Positions 43,553 to 53,619 are shown, counted from the first letter of the stretch. The stretch is 64,000 nucleotides of DNA from Prevotella melaninogenica (GCF_003609775.1 NZ_AP018050.1:682001-746000), one strand, 5' to 3'. Program-made: numbers and translations. Notes: generated from the letters alone by a model not told the origin.

Positions 43553-44605
43553 ATGGAAGACAATAAGAAAGAGAATGTTGCAGTAGTTTCCTTTCTCAAA
43601 AAACTTAAGCATGACTTGTTACGATACGTTATTGTTTTTGTCGTTGCTTTGGTAGGATCAATCTTAGTGATTCTGCCTGTTCCACGCTATTATAAATGCA
43701 ATATATCACTCGCCCCAGAGATGGATAATACTGAGGGCGGAGGTAAGTTGAGTTCTATTGCGTCTTCCTTTGGTGTGGATCTTGGCGATGTTGCCTCTGC
43801 TAATGCCTTGCAGCCAAGTCTTTATCCAGACTTGATGAAGTCTAATGAGTTTATAAAGAGTCTGCTACGGATTCCTGTAGAGACAAAAGATGGTTCGTTA
43901 AAGACCACTTACTATGATTATCTTTATAATCATCAGAAGGAGTCACCATACGCTAAAGCTATTGGATGGATTGGGAAGAAGTTTGGTGAGAAGGACAGTC
44001 TTACAAGCAAAGCAGACACTATTAATCCGTTTATGCTTAGTAAAAAGCAAGACGAAATATTCACACAAATAAAGAATAGTATTGCTTGTGATATTGATAT
44101 TAAGACGGGGTTGATAACGATTTCAGTGGAAGATCAAGACCCATTGATCAGTGCTACGATTGCCGATTCGGTACGAGCTAAACTGCAGGACTTCATCACA
44201 AGCTATAAAACAAATAAGATGAAGAATGACGTGAAGTATTATACAAAGTTAGTAGCAGAGGCGAAGACGAAGTATGAGAACGCTCGTCAGAAGTATGCTA
44301 CCTTCTCTGATGCCAACCAAGATGTTATCTTGCAGGAACTTCAGTCACAGCGTGATGACTTGGAGAATGATATGCAATTGAAGTTTAATGCTTATAGTGC
44401 GTTGAGCACTCAGCTACAGAATGCGCAGGCAAAGTTACAGGAGCATACTCCTTCTTTTACAACAGTTCAGAGTGCATCAGTGCCTGTTAAGCCTGCTGGA
44501 CCAAAGCGAATGGCGTTTGTCTTTATTGTTGTTTTCCTAAGCCTGATGGTTACATTCGTTATTTGTAACTTCTCGTTGTTGTTTGGTGGAGCAAAGGGCG
44601 AATAG
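43553..44605 (+). CDS. Wzz-type chain-length determinant protein
   Basis: 350 residues with the two-helix layout of polysaccharide co-polymerases: helix 1 about 26-45 (YVIVFVVALVGSILVILPVP), a large periplasmic part with coiled coil about 215-295, a proline-rich VKPAGPKR, and helix 2 about 320-345. No tyrosine-kinase domain is fused. It sets polymer length with the Wzy polymerase. The stop is followed directly by the flippase start. Confidence 0.85.
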   Translation: MEDNKKENVAVVSFLKKLKHDLLRYVIVFVVALVGSILVILPVPRYYKCNISLAPEMDNTEGGGKLSSIASSFGVDLGDVASANALQPSLYPDLMKSNEFIKSLLRIPVETKDGSLKTTYYDYLYNHQKESPYAKAIGWIGKKFGEKDSLTSKADTINPFMLSKKQDEIFTQIKNSIACDIDIKTGLITISVEDQDPLISATIADSVRAKLQDFITSYKTNKMKNDVKYYTKLVAEAKTKYENARQKYATFSDANQDVILQELQSQRDDLENDMQLKFNAYSALSTQLQNAQAKLQEHTPSFTTVQSASVPVKPAGPKRMAFVFIVVFLSLMVTFVICNFSLLFGGAKGE

Positions 44606-44608
44606 TTG

Positions 44609-45922
44609 ATGATTACAGTTAAGGATATCATAACGCGTATAAACTCATCTTCCATATCACGAAGAATGGGGCAAGGACTGGTGTGGTCGTTCACTGGAAC
44701 GGCTTTAGCAAAGTTCCTTACCTTAGTTGTTGGTATCATCTGTGCCCATATTTTGCAGAAAGAAGCATACGGAGAGTTCTCTATGGTGCGCTCTACAATC
44801 AATATGTTTATTGTGCTTGGCTCTGCAGGATTAGGTGTAACGTCAACCAAATATATTGCAGAATATAGGGAGAATCAGGCAGATAAGATTCCAGCTGTGT
44901 ATGCAGCGACGAACTACTTTGGACTTTTAATGGCTATTATAACGGCAATCCTGATATTGTTAGGGGCACCGTTCATTGCGAATAATATCCTTCACCATCC
45001 AAGCATCGTCTTACCAGTACGTGTAGGTGCAGTGTTATTGTTCTTTTCTATCATCAATGGCGTACAGAACGGAGCTTTGATGGGCTTTGAAAACTTCAAA
45101 GCAATAGCTATCAATACATTGTTAGGAAGTGTCTTAGAGTCTGTCTTGACAATCCTTGGAGCATATTATTTTGGCGTTAATGGAGCCATTCTTGGTTTCG
45201 GAATGGGATTCATCTTGATTTTTGTTATGAATCATCTTTCCATCAATAAGAACTTTTCTGCTATTCATATAAAGAAGTTGAGCATAAAGAAACTCCAATT
45301 AAAGGACTTTTCTATCTTATATACTTATAGCCTTCCAGCAGCTTTGTCGGCATTACTTATTACCCCCTCATTTTGGCTAATACGCTCAATACTTGTGCGT
45401 TCAGAGGGTTTTCAAGAGCTTGCAGTCTTTGAAGCGGCTGACCAATGGAAGGTTATTATTCTGTTCATTCCCACAGCTTTCAGTCAGATAGTTCTCCCCA
45501 TCCTATCGAGTTTGAATAAGGAAAAGACTTCTTTTGTATCTACCTTGAAGTATAATATGCTCATAGTAGGCATTACGGCTTTGTTATTATCTATCGGTGT
45601 AATGCTTTTCGGTGGTTTTATTATGCGACTATATGGTGCTACTTATGACAATTCTGTACCCGTGCAGATACTTGCTATATCAACAATATTCTCTGCATTG
45701 GCAAATGTTCTTGAGATGGCAGTGTATAGTCTTGGTAAGATGTGGCAATGCTTTGCTATCAATATTGTTTGGGCTTTACTGATGGTTGGATGCTCTTATT
45801 ATTTTTGTATGAGAGGAGATGGGGCTAATGGTCTATCTATGGCGGTATTAGTCTCATATATAGTGTCCTTTTTTATGTTTTTGGTCTACACCATCATAGT
45901 TGTTAGAAAGGAGGTAAGGTGA
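44609..45922 (+). CDS. Wzx-type polysaccharide flippase
   Basis: 437 residues, 12-14 membrane helices, MATE/MOP superfamily layout. Motifs: LVWSFTGTALAKFLTLVVG at the start, YGEFSMVRSTINMF, LGSAGLGVTSTKYIAEYR, and MGFENFKAIAINTLLGSV. It moves lipid-linked repeat units across the inner membrane. ATG at 44609 chosen over the preceding TTG. Its stop overlaps the ATG of the next gene (TGATG). Confidence 0.87.
   Translation: MITVKDIITRINSSSISRRMGQGLVWSFTGTALAKFLTLVVGIICAHILQKEAYGEFSMVRSTINMFIVLGSAGLGVTSTKYIAEYRENQADKIPAVYAATNYFGLLMAIITAILILLGAPFIANNILHHPSIVLPVRVGAVLLFFSIINGVQNGALMGFENFKAIAINTLLGSVLESVLTILGAYYFGVNGAILGFGMGFILIFVMNHLSINKNFSAIHIKKLSIKKLQLKDFSILYTYSLPAALSALLITPSFWLIRSILVRSEGFQELAVFEAADQWKVIILFIPTAFSQIVLPILSSLNKEKTSFVSTLKYNMLIVGITALLLSIGVMLFGGFIMRLYGATYDNSVPVQILAISTIFSALANVLEMAVYSLGKMWQCFAINIVWALLMVGCSYYFCMRGDGANGLSMAVLVSYIVSFFMFLVYTIIVVRKEVR
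45908..45915 (+). promoter_or_regulatory. Shine-Dalgarno AAGGAGGT before the polymerase gene
   Basis: Full SD 6 nt before the ATG at 45922; such sites are rare in this phylum. It supports ATG 45922 over the GTG at 45919. Confidence 0.6.
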
Positions 45923-47070
45923 TGTCAGAGAAGGTTCGTTATGTCTTGTTTGCACTCTGTCTTTTCCTTACACAGATACTGGGTACGGGCATTGTTCCTA
46001 TGGGATTGTTTGCCCTTTCGTTGTTAATGATATTCTCTCCGGCAACCTTTCTCAAGAGTCTAAGATATACCCCAATATTCTTTTTGTTTATCTGTCTATC
46101 TTTAGGAGTTGGAACCTATTTCGCCTTATGTGATGGTTTAAAGCCTTGGAATATAGCTTATTGGGGACAATTCTATTTCCTTTGTATTCTTCTCTTGGGT
46201 GTTAAGGATAAGAAATCGTGCTTAGAAGCATTACGCCTTTTTGTATTTATCATCTTCATTCTCGACTTTGGAACGAATCTTTTGTTCCTTATCGGTGTGA
46301 ATGTACCTTGGACAGAACTACCGCCTGTACGTCCTGGAGAGGCACTTGCACGTTTCCCAGGCTTTAAGGGTAATGCTTTATATTCAGGAAGTATCACCTT
46401 TGTGAGTGCTTGCTATATGCTCAATCAGAAGAAGGTGAATAAACTCGTCTTCTACATAGGACTTGCCTCAATGGTTGGTAACCTTATCCTCTCTGGTTCT
46501 TATCGCTATCTTATTATTGGAGCGGTTGTTGCAACGATGTATTACCTTCGCTTGTATAGGAGCAAGATAATGATGACAGGAATGTATGTGTCAAGTATTA
46601 TCATTGTGTTTATGGCAACACTTGTCACGATGTTCTCCAATCTTAGCAACTTCTATCGAGCGTTTATATGGTTCCATTTCTTAAAAGAAATAGCGAAAGA
46701 CCCATGGATAGGACATGGCTTCTTCAATATCCATTTGGACGAAAATCAAGACTTTAGTACACCTACTCACTTGATTGCCAATGGCGTAACAGAGTCTTGT
46801 ATTCTGACGATAGGTTATAGCTTTGGTATTATTGTTCTGTTGTTTTTCCTCGTAAGTATTGTCAAGACCTTATTAAGATATAAGTCATACAAACAATATT
46901 CTGTAGAGTTGGGCTTGTTCCTCGGTCTTACATTGGACCTTTTCTGGGGTGGAAGCTTTGATAATACTTATACCTTTGCGCTATTATTATTGAGCTGGTA
47001 TTTGATAAATCAAACTGCTTGTAAAAAACAATTGGATGAAGACATTCACGATAGTACTGCCGACGTATAA
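45922..47070 (+). CDS. Wzy-type polysaccharide polymerase/O-antigen ligase-like protein
   Basis: 382 residues with about ten membrane helices and one large loop (about 125-160 and 210-250). The loop region has PPVRPGEALARFPGFKGNALYSG and FIWFHFLKEIAKDPWIGHGFFN, the latter typical of the Wzy/WaaL superfamily (PWIGHG). Sits in order Wzz-Wzx-Wzy. Sequence of such polymerases diverges fast; the call depends on topology, motif and context. Confidence 0.78.
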   Translation: MSEKVRYVLFALCLFLTQILGTGIVPMGLFALSLLMIFSPATFLKSLRYTPIFFLFICLSLGVGTYFALCDGLKPWNIAYWGQFYFLCILLLGVKDKKSCLEALRLFVFIIFILDFGTNLLFLIGVNVPWTELPPVRPGEALARFPGFKGNALYSGSITFVSACYMLNQKKVNKLVFYIGLASMVGNLILSGSYRYLIIGAVVATMYYLRLYRSKIMMTGMYVSSIIIVFMATLVTMFSNLSNFYRAFIWFHFLKEIAKDPWIGHGFFNIHLDENQDFSTPTHLIANGVTESCILTIGYSFGIIVLLFFLVSIVKTLLRYKSYKQYSVELGLFLGLTLDLFWGGSFDNTYTFALLLLSWYLINQTACKKQLDEDIHDSTADV

Positions 47071-47815
47071 TAATCTCGACCTTTTCAAGAGTGTCTATGG
47101 TTCGGTCTGTAAGCAAGACTTCAAGGACTATGAGATTGTTGTAGTAGACGATTCCACTAATTCGTCTATAGAGGATTACATGTCTTCGCTTAATAATCCC
47201 GTCCTAACTTATCGGCATCACATTCCCTCAGCAGGCGCAGTGAATAACTGGAATCATGGTTTACAATTGGCAAATGGTAGATATGTTGTTGTAGTACACC
47301 ATGATGAAGCCTTCGAAGAAGACAATTATCTAACTTCTCTAAATGAGCAATTTCAAAAGGGATATGACGTACTTGTGACGCGTGTAAAGGTCTTTAATGC
47401 TGGCGTATTAAAGCCTAATGTCTTTTCGCAGGCTGTGATGAAATTCTTTATAGGCTGTCCTTCTCTTCTATTCCTTTGTAATGTCATTGGTCCTTGCTCT
47501 TGTGTGGCATTTAAACGGGAGCATCTAATCGAGTTTGACAATAGACTTAACTGGCTTGTTGATGTTGATTGGTATTATCGTCTGCTGAAAGGTAAGCGGA
47601 GAAAGTTCTTAGATAGTCTTCATATCGACTCTTTCAATGATCATGAGGATAAGATTACAAATCAGATAGACGTGAAGCAATCGGAGGTGAAAGACATAGC
47701 TGCTCTCAACTCAAAATATAAGTATCATCTTCTGTTAAGGTGTTGCTTATTCATCAATAAAATGGTTATGCTCAATGATTTAAAGGGTATAATAAAGAAA
47801 GTAATACGCAAATGA
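47036..47815 (+). CDS. Family 2 glycosyltransferase
   Basis: 259 residues, starting inside the polymerase gene (35-bp overlap). Start TFTIVLPTYNNLDLFKSVYGS, EIVVVDDSTNSS, and metal motif VVVHHDEAFEEDN, where HHD replaces the usual DxD, then WLVDVDWYYRLLKG. Adds one sugar of the repeat unit; donor unknown. Overlaps the next start by 4 bp (ATGA). Confidence 0.85.
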   Translation: MKTFTIVLPTYNNLDLFKSVYGSVCKQDFKDYEIVVVDDSTNSSIEDYMSSLNNPVLTYRHHIPSAGAVNNWNHGLQLANGRYVVVVHHDEAFEEDNYLTSLNEQFQKGYDVLVTRVKVFNAGVLKPNVFSQAVMKFFIGCPSLLFLCNVIGPCSCVAFKREHLIEFDNRLNWLVDVDWYYRLLKGKRRKFLDSLHIDSFNDHEDKITNQIDVKQSEVKDIAALNSKYKYHLLLRCCLFINKMVMLNDLKGIIKKVIRK

Positions 47816-48678
47816 AGATAGTAAAGATATTAGGTGGCTTGGGCAATCAGATGTTCCAGTATGCGCTATACCTTTCTCTGCAGGAAACGTTCCCAGAGGA
47901 GCGAGTGATGCTTGACCTTTCCTGCTTTCAGGGCTACCATCTGCATAATGGTTTTGAATTGGAGAAAATCTTCTCAATAAAAGGTGAAAAGGCTTCAGCT
48001 TCAGATATTATGCGGGTAGCTTATTACTATCCTAATTACCTTTTATGGCGCATTGGTAAGCGTCTGCTCCCATGTCGCAAGGGCATGTGTTTGGAAAGTT
48101 CTACACTCCGCTTTGATGAAACGGTGTTGACAAAAGAAGGAAATAGATACTTCGATGGCTATTGGCAGGATGAAAGATACTTTGCCGCTTGTCGGGAGAA
48201 GGTGTTGAAAGCCTTTACTTTTCCTGCTTTTAAGCGTGCAGAAAACTTATCTTTGTTAGAGAAATTAGATGAGAACAGCGTTTCGTTACACGTAAGGCGA
48301 GGAGACTATATTGGCAATAGTCTTTATCAAGGAATCTGCGACCTCGACTATTACCGTACTGCTATTGAAAAGATGTGTTCTTATGTTACACCTTCTCTTT
48401 TTTGTGTTTTTAGTAACGATATTGAATGGTGTCGTGAGCATCTTGAGCAATATATTAATGCACCAGTGGTTTATGTCACTTGGAACACAGGTGCAGAAAG
48501 CTATCGTGATATGCAGTTGATGTCGTGTTGTGCACATAACATCATTGCGAATTCCTCCTTTTCATGGTGGGGGGCATGGCTCAATCAGAATAGTGATAAG
48601 GTTGTTATTGCACCAAAGAAATGGTTGAATATGGAAGAATGCCATTTTGCTTTGCCATCGTCATGGATTAAAATCTAA
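47812..48678 (+). CDS. Alpha-1,2-fucosyltransferase (GT11)
   Basis: 288 residues. GT11 hallmarks: GGLGNQMFQYALYLSL at residues 8-23, HVRRGDYIG (about 160) for GDP-fucose binding, and NSSFSWWGAWLN near residue 245. It would place fucose on the polysaccharide. GDP-fucose synthesis genes are not in the window. Last gene of this plus-strand operon; a bidirectional terminator lies 256 bp downstream. Confidence 0.93.
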   Translation: MKIVKILGGLGNQMFQYALYLSLQETFPEERVMLDLSCFQGYHLHNGFELEKIFSIKGEKASASDIMRVAYYYPNYLLWRIGKRLLPCRKGMCLESSTLRFDETVLTKEGNRYFDGYWQDERYFAACREKVLKAFTFPAFKRAENLSLLEKLDENSVSLHVRRGDYIGNSLYQGICDLDYYRTAIEKMCSYVTPSLFCVFSNDIEWCREHLEQYINAPVVYVTWNTGAESYRDMQLMSCCAHNIIANSSFSWWGAWLNQNSDKVVIAPKKWLNMEECHFALPSSWIKI

Positions 48679-48817
48679 ATTCTTTTATTGCAGTCTGATA
48701 CAAATAAAATAGCATACTCTCTCTTTGCTAACACTCTTTTAGGGTATAGGCTTTGTCAATATAACTCTTATCTAACAACCAATAAATCTCTTTTTAGTAT
48801 AATATTGTAAGGCTATT

Positions 48818-48874
48818 AGTGCTCCGCACCAATGGTGCGAAGCATGAACACGACATGTGCGGGGCACCAACACA
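48818..48874 (+). repeat. GCACC-palindrome intergenic repeat, copy 2
   Basis: Core GCACCAATGGTGC at 48826-48838, followed by ACATGTGCGGGGCACC. Between convergent genes. Confidence 0.78.
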
Positions 48875-48933
48875 AGTTTAATAGGTGGTATGAAGCAACT
48901 TAATATAGGTGATGTTCATCGTGTAGTATTAAT

Positions 48934-48981
48934 AAAAAGAAGTTAGGTCTGCGCTATTTGCATTGACCTAACTTCTTTTTT
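48934..48981. terminator. Bidirectional terminator
   Basis: 16-bp perfect stem AAAAAGAAGTTAGGTC / GACCTAACTTCTTTTT, 15-nt loop, T-rich on both sides. Confidence 0.9.
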
Positions 48982-49028
48982 ATTGACTGCAAAACATTGT
49001 CTACAGTCTTGTTGATAGAGATAATTTC

Positions 49029-51662
49029 TTACTTTAGCAAGCTTGCAATCGTTGCAATGACGGCTGCGATACTGGCAGCACTTGAACCAACGCTGAGCGT
49101 TTCAGCAAGGCTCATCTTGCTTTGTACCTTTGTTGGAACGATAATCTCACAACCTGGGCGAACCTTAGCATTATGTCCTACCTTCGCTAACATTCCATTC
49201 ATGTAGAGAATATAGGTGTTGCTCTTCTTCGCATCACTGGCGAAACCACCTGCTTGATCGATATAGTAAGCAACACTCTTGCCTTCAACATAACCGACAG
49301 AGTTAGGGAACATAACCGCACCATTAATCTTAACGGTTCCATTGTATTGTGGAATGACGATGCGGTCGCCCTCGCGAAGAACGATGTCGGCATCACTTCC
49401 CGGATTAGCTATCGCCTTATCTAACTCGATACCAACAGGATATATATCAGGAACTTTGAACTTATCTTCTGATTTCTTATTACTCTGCTCTATAGCTTGA
49501 AGCACACCTGCATCCTTAGTCTTCACGGCTAAGTTCACCATGTTCTTATGTTGCTGTTCCAACTGCATCTTATAAGCATTCTCCATGCGGATTCGCTCTG
49601 TTGGCGTAGGGCGACGCTCCAAGCGCGCACCCTTGATATATCCGAGTTCTGTTGCACCACCTGCAGCCTTATAGATGTCGCTCAAGCGCATCTTTCTTGT
49701 TGTCAACGTATAGTTTCCTGCAAATACAACCTCACCATCAATACTAACATTCTGTTGATTGGTTGTACCCGGACTCTTACGAACATAGACCTCATCGTAT
49801 GGTTCAAGAACGAAACCTGGTGCACCATCAATGACAAATCCGTCACGTAGTGAGAATGTGTAGGTGCGTGCGATGATAGAGTCTGGTGTCAGTGCTTGTG
49901 GGTTTGTGACACGACGAGATACATCCACTCTCACCGTTGAAGCACCCTGCTTCAGACCTCCAGCCTGTAAAATGAAGTCTTCTAATGACTCATTATCAGC
50001 ATACTGATAGATACCCGGATAGAGTACCTCCCCATGAATGGTTATCGTTCGTTGCTCCTGTGCATCTGTACGCGTAGGAACAAAGAGTACATCTTCGTTT
50101 TGTATAGGGATGTCTGCCACACGACCTGTAAGGATTCCGTCCACATCAACCGAGATAACCTCCAGTGTTCGGTCAGCTTTCTTGCGGTGTAAAACAGCGT
50201 GTGGGGCAAATGCCACCTCTGTCAATCCGTCAGCTGCTTCAATCAATCCACGTACGCTGTTGATACGTCCACCAACCTCATACATACCCGGACGGAACAC
50301 GGCTCCCTTAATCTCCACCATGTTTTCATATCTTGGAATAACCGAGTCAACACTGATTGAATCTTCATCTGATACACGGAAACTACGCATATCAAACTCG
50401 TTGACATTGAAGATAGAATACTGACGGCCCGTCTTTCTGCGTACACGTACCGAACGTGTATAGGCGTCACCAGCAAAACCACCAGCATAACCGATGAGTG
50501 TTCCAAGACTTTCGCCACGTTTCATCTCATAGAACATTGGGCGTTTCACCTTACCACTCACCTGAGCGAGCATCTCGTAAGGCCCAACAACGATGACGTC
50601 GTTATCAGCTAAGCGCACATTACCACTCAAATGGCCACGACGAAGGAAGTCATATACGTCAACCGTACTGATGAGGGTTCCGCCTCTATATACCTTAATA
50701 TTACGCAGTGTTCCTAAGTCACCGATACCGCCAGCCATGTAAAGTGCATTGAAGACAGTGGCAAAAGCCGATAGTGTATAGGTTCCTGGTGTCTTCACTT
50801 CACCCACAACATTCACCATAATGGTATGGGTCTGACCAACTGAGAGGCGTATGTTCGAACTGCTAAAACGCTTACCGATCTTCTCACGGATGCGGTTGTT
50901 TGCTTGATCTACGGTCAAACCACTTACCTGAACAGGGCCAAAGCCCTCCAATGTGATGTAACCATCTGGTGCAACCGTAGTCTGGTAAGACTTCTGTGAA
51001 GCACCATATACATCGATAAACACAGCATCGCCTGGGCCAATACGGTAGTTGCGAGGCAGTGCCATGTTCATGTTTGGTTCAAAAGAAAGACTCTTATTGT
51101 TGAAGATGTCACGTCCCCAAACCTTCTTACGGTTACGGCTCAGCTGCTTCAGTAGGTTTTCATACATCGTAGCAGTGTCCTGTGGCATCCAATCATTCAT
51201 CTCTGCCTGCATCTTCAGGAATTCAGCATCATTCTCATCGTAGGTATTTGTCCACGAACGATTAGGCGAGATACGTCCTTCAGAGTATCTGCTTACCTCC
51301 TGTTCATTGGTGTTGTAATCATCGAGTGTCGCTTCAGCGATTTGTCGTTTGCTCTTTCCTGGAGGAGTATTAGGGCTTGTCTGTCCGTTATTTGTACGAC
51401 TACGGTCTGTTGTTGCTCCCTCTTTGGCAGCTCCAAAAGCAGCGTTTCCTTTCTGCATCTTCATGAAGGTGTCTCTTACACGTCGTATCTGCGAGATGTC
51501 TACACCACTCTGCATAAGCTTGGTGACAATCTGCGATTGTGGAGTTCCTTTCTTATGCTCCTTCTGCACGAAGTCCATTACCTGCGTATCCGTCATTGAC
51601 GACTGTGCAAAGCCGTTCAAGGAACATAATGCGAGTAATACAAATAGAATATATTTCTTCAT
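49029..51662 (-). CDS. SLBB-domain polysaccharide export protein (Wza-like)
   Basis: 877 residues with signal peptide MKKYILFVLLALCSLNGFAQ. A helical N-terminal region (to about 150) is followed by the Poly_export domain (NYRIGPGDAVFIDVYGASQK, about 205) and several SLBB units, recognisable by GEVKTPGTYTL, GAVFRPGMYEVGG, GEVLYPGIYQY, GEVVFAGNYTL and GAVMFPNSVGYV. A C-terminal hydrophobic helix ends the protein. It is far longer than enterobacterial Wza (about 380) because of extra SLBB units, as is common in Bacteroidetes. Likely the outer-membrane exit for the polymer. Follows the sugar transferase gene by 8 bp. Confidence 0.9.
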   Translation of the reverse strand: MKKYILFVLLALCSLNGFAQSSMTDTQVMDFVQKEHKKGTPQSQIVTKLMQSGVDISQIRRVRDTFMKMQKGNAAFGAAKEGATTDRSRTNNGQTSPNTPPGKSKRQIAEATLDDYNTNEQEVSRYSEGRISPNRSWTNTYDENDAEFLKMQAEMNDWMPQDTATMYENLLKQLSRNRKKVWGRDIFNNKSLSFEPNMNMALPRNYRIGPGDAVFIDVYGASQKSYQTTVAPDGYITLEGFGPVQVSGLTVDQANNRIREKIGKRFSSSNIRLSVGQTHTIMVNVVGEVKTPGTYTLSAFATVFNALYMAGGIGDLGTLRNIKVYRGGTLISTVDVYDFLRRGHLSGNVRLADNDVIVVGPYEMLAQVSGKVKRPMFYEMKRGESLGTLIGYAGGFAGDAYTRSVRVRRKTGRQYSIFNVNEFDMRSFRVSDEDSISVDSVIPRYENMVEIKGAVFRPGMYEVGGRINSVRGLIEAADGLTEVAFAPHAVLHRKKADRTLEVISVDVDGILTGRVADIPIQNEDVLFVPTRTDAQEQRTITIHGEVLYPGIYQYADNESLEDFILQAGGLKQGASTVRVDVSRRVTNPQALTPDSIIARTYTFSLRDGFVIDGAPGFVLEPYDEVYVRKSPGTTNQQNVSIDGEVVFAGNYTLTTRKMRLSDIYKAAGGATELGYIKGARLERRPTPTERIRMENAYKMQLEQQHKNMVNLAVKTKDAGVLQAIEQSNKKSEDKFKVPDIYPVGIELDKAIANPGSDADIVLREGDRIVIPQYNGTVKINGAVMFPNSVGYVEGKSVAYYIDQAGGFASDAKKSNTYILYMNGMLAKVGHNAKVRPGCEIIVPTKVQSKMSLAETLSVGSSAASIAAVIATIASLLK

Positions 51663-51670
51663 TTTCTTGT

Positions 51671-52291
51671 TTAGAATTTCTTGCCAGTAACAATGTTTAG
51701 AACCGTCTTAACGACGATAGTAAAGTCCAACCACAAGGTACGATGTTCCAGATAATGGATGTCCATTTCCATTCGTCGGAGCATCTTTTCCATTGTGTCA
51801 GTATAACCATTGTAGAGTGTTGCCTCTGAAGTTAAGCCCGGTCGCATCTCATAGATGAGTTGATAGCGGTCGGTCTGTTCCATGATTTTATCAATAAAGA
51901 ACTTACGTTCAGGACGCGGACCCACGAACGACATATCGCCTCGCAGCACATTCCATAGCTGTGGCAGTTCGTCTAAATGATGTCCACGTAGGAACTGTTC
52001 CAGTCGGGTAGAGTTCGAACTATCACATTTTGCAACAAGTTGCGGACCCTCTTCTTCCACGACACTACTCATTGTACGAAACTTAAAGATAGCAAAGGGA
52101 CGTCCTTTATATCCGATACGTATCTGTCGGAAGAATATCGGTCCATTGCTTTGATATGTAATAAGAATACTGATAATGAGAAATATAGGCGAACAGATGG
52201 TTAGCCCTACGAGAGCTCCAATAATGTCAAAAGCCCGCTTCAAACAGCGTTGAAGCTTCCCCATGGCATCATGACTCCCATTTTCTCTCAT
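51671..52291 (-). CDS. Initiating sugar transferase (WcaJ/PglC-type PHPT)
   Basis: 206 residues from the ATG at 52291. The frame extends to 52354, but the promoter box at 52352-52359 rules that start out; an ATG at 52264 is a second candidate. Motifs: KRAFDIIGALVGLTICSP membrane hairpin, GPIFFRQIRIGYKGRPF, FKFRTMSS, and LDELPQLWNVLRGDMSFVGPRPE. It transfers a sugar phosphate to undecaprenyl phosphate. With the WecA-type enzyme at 41240 the locus has two unrelated initiating enzymes. Operon with the SLBB export gene. Confidence 0.9.
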   Translation of the reverse strand: MRENGSHDAMGKLQRCLKRAFDIIGALVGLTICSPIFLIISILITYQSNGPIFFRQIRIGYKGRPFAIFKFRTMSSVVEEEGPQLVAKCDSSNSTRLEQFLRGHHLDELPQLWNVLRGDMSFVGPRPERKFFIDKIMEQTDRYQLIYEMRPGLTSEATLYNGYTDTMEKMLRRMEMDIHYLEHRTLWLDFTIVVKTVLNIVTGKKF

Positions 52292-52351
52292 TTGGTTATT
52301 CGTACTTTGGTTTCGTATAGTTATTATAACTCTATTTTTGTTATTTTGTTG

Positions 52352-52359
52352 CAAAGATA
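52352..52359 (-). promoter_or_regulatory. -7 box (TATCTTTG) of the sugar transferase-export operon
   Basis: Exact TAnnTTTG on the minus strand, overlapping the farthest upstream ATG of that frame and so favouring the downstream start. Confidence 0.6.
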
Positions 52360-52413
52360 CGCTTTTTTATTTATTTATTAATGAGAAATACTTATCTTTC
52401 CACATCTTAACAG

Positions 52414-52421
52414 TATCTTTG
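52414..52421 (+). promoter_or_regulatory. -7 box (TATCTTTG) of dinB
   Basis: Exact TAnnTTTG, 22 bp before the ATG at 52443; shows that the longer upstream frame is not translated. No LexA-like box seen. Confidence 0.6.
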
Positions 52422-52442
52422 CATAGAGAACAGGGTACTATC

Positions 52443-53543
52443 ATGCGTAAAATTATTCACATTGACATGGATGCTTTCTTTGCAGCGGTAGAGCAAAGGG
52501 ATAATCCAGAACTGAGAGGGAAGCCTATTGCTGTGGGTTTCGATGGTCCACGTGGTGTGGTGTCGACGGCCAGCTATGAGGCACGTACCTTCGGTGTTCG
52601 TTCGGCAATGTCAATGGCACAGGCTAAAAGGCGTTGTCCGCAACTGATAGTAGTCTCTTCACATTTTGATAGATACAAAGAAGTATCAAGACAGATTCAC
52701 GCTGTCTTTCATGAATATACTGATTTGGTGGAGCCAATCTCACTTGATGAGGCTTTCCTTGATGTCTCGGAGAATAAAAAAGGAATAGAGCTTGCTGTTG
52801 ATATAGCTAAAGAAATCAAGAAAAAGATATTCGAGCGCACTTCGCTAACTGCCTCTGCAGGAATAAGCTATAACAAATTGTTGGCTAAGATAGCCTCTGA
52901 TATGCGCAAACCGAATGGAATCTTCACGGTACATCCCGACCGTGCGCTTGGTTTTATTGGCAAGCTCCCAGTGGAGAAACTATGGGGCGTAGGTCCAAAA
53001 ACGGCTGAGCGAATGCATGGTATGGGTGTCTTTACGGGAGAACAATTACGACAAATATCGCGAGAACACCTTGTACAGGTGTTTGGTAAGATGGGCAATG
53101 TTTACTATGATTTCTCACGTGGCATTGACAATCGTCCTGTCATCGTTGAATACGAGCGTAAATCGGTCGGCTGTGAACGTACTTTTCTTGAGGATTTGCG
53201 CATCGAATCGAAGATTATCATCGAACTCTATCACATCACTTTGGAATTAGTTGAACGAATAAAAGCGAAAGATTTTAAGGGTAGAACCCTCACACTAAAA
53301 TTGAAGTGGGATGCTACAACGCAGATAACGCGCAGTCTTACACAGGAGAAAGTTCTTCGAGCGAAAGATGATATCCTTCCCCTTGCCAAACAGTTGTTGA
53401 AAGATACGGACTATCATAACCGCCCTATCCGCTTGATGGGACTATCTGTTTCTTCACCTGATACAAATGAAAAAGAAGGACAAAACCGACCTCAATGGAT
53501 AGAGGGATTGCTCCCTTTTGAAGAAAAAGGCAGTATTAGGTAA
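52443..53543 (+). CDS. dinB: DNA polymerase IV
   Basis: 366 residues. Y-family motifs: IHIDMDAFFAAVEQRDNP at the start (metal Asp), RPIAVG-type finger region, and SLDEAFLDVSE (about residue 100, second metal site). The thumb has the helix-hairpin-helix segment LPVEKLWGVGPKTAERM, followed by the little-finger domain (VGCERTFLEDL). Error-prone lesion bypass polymerase. No beta-clamp motif is obvious at the tail (LLPFEEKGS may serve). Confidence 0.95.
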   Translation: MRKIIHIDMDAFFAAVEQRDNPELRGKPIAVGFDGPRGVVSTASYEARTFGVRSAMSMAQAKRRCPQLIVVSSHFDRYKEVSRQIHAVFHEYTDLVEPISLDEAFLDVSENKKGIELAVDIAKEIKKKIFERTSLTASAGISYNKLLAKIASDMRKPNGIFTVHPDRALGFIGKLPVEKLWGVGPKTAERMHGMGVFTGEQLRQISREHLVQVFGKMGNVYYDFSRGIDNRPVIVEYERKSVGCERTFLEDLRIESKIIIELYHITLELVERIKAKDFKGRTLTLKLKWDATTQITRSLTQEKVLRAKDDILPLAKQLLKDTDYHNRPIRLMGLSVSSPDTNEKEGQNRPQWIEGLLPFEEKGSIR

Positions 53544-53619
53544 TTGTCTTATGACATATTCTATTTCTGATGACGAATATAATGCCTCTTTCTGTCTACT
53601 TTTAAGTGATATGGAAGTA

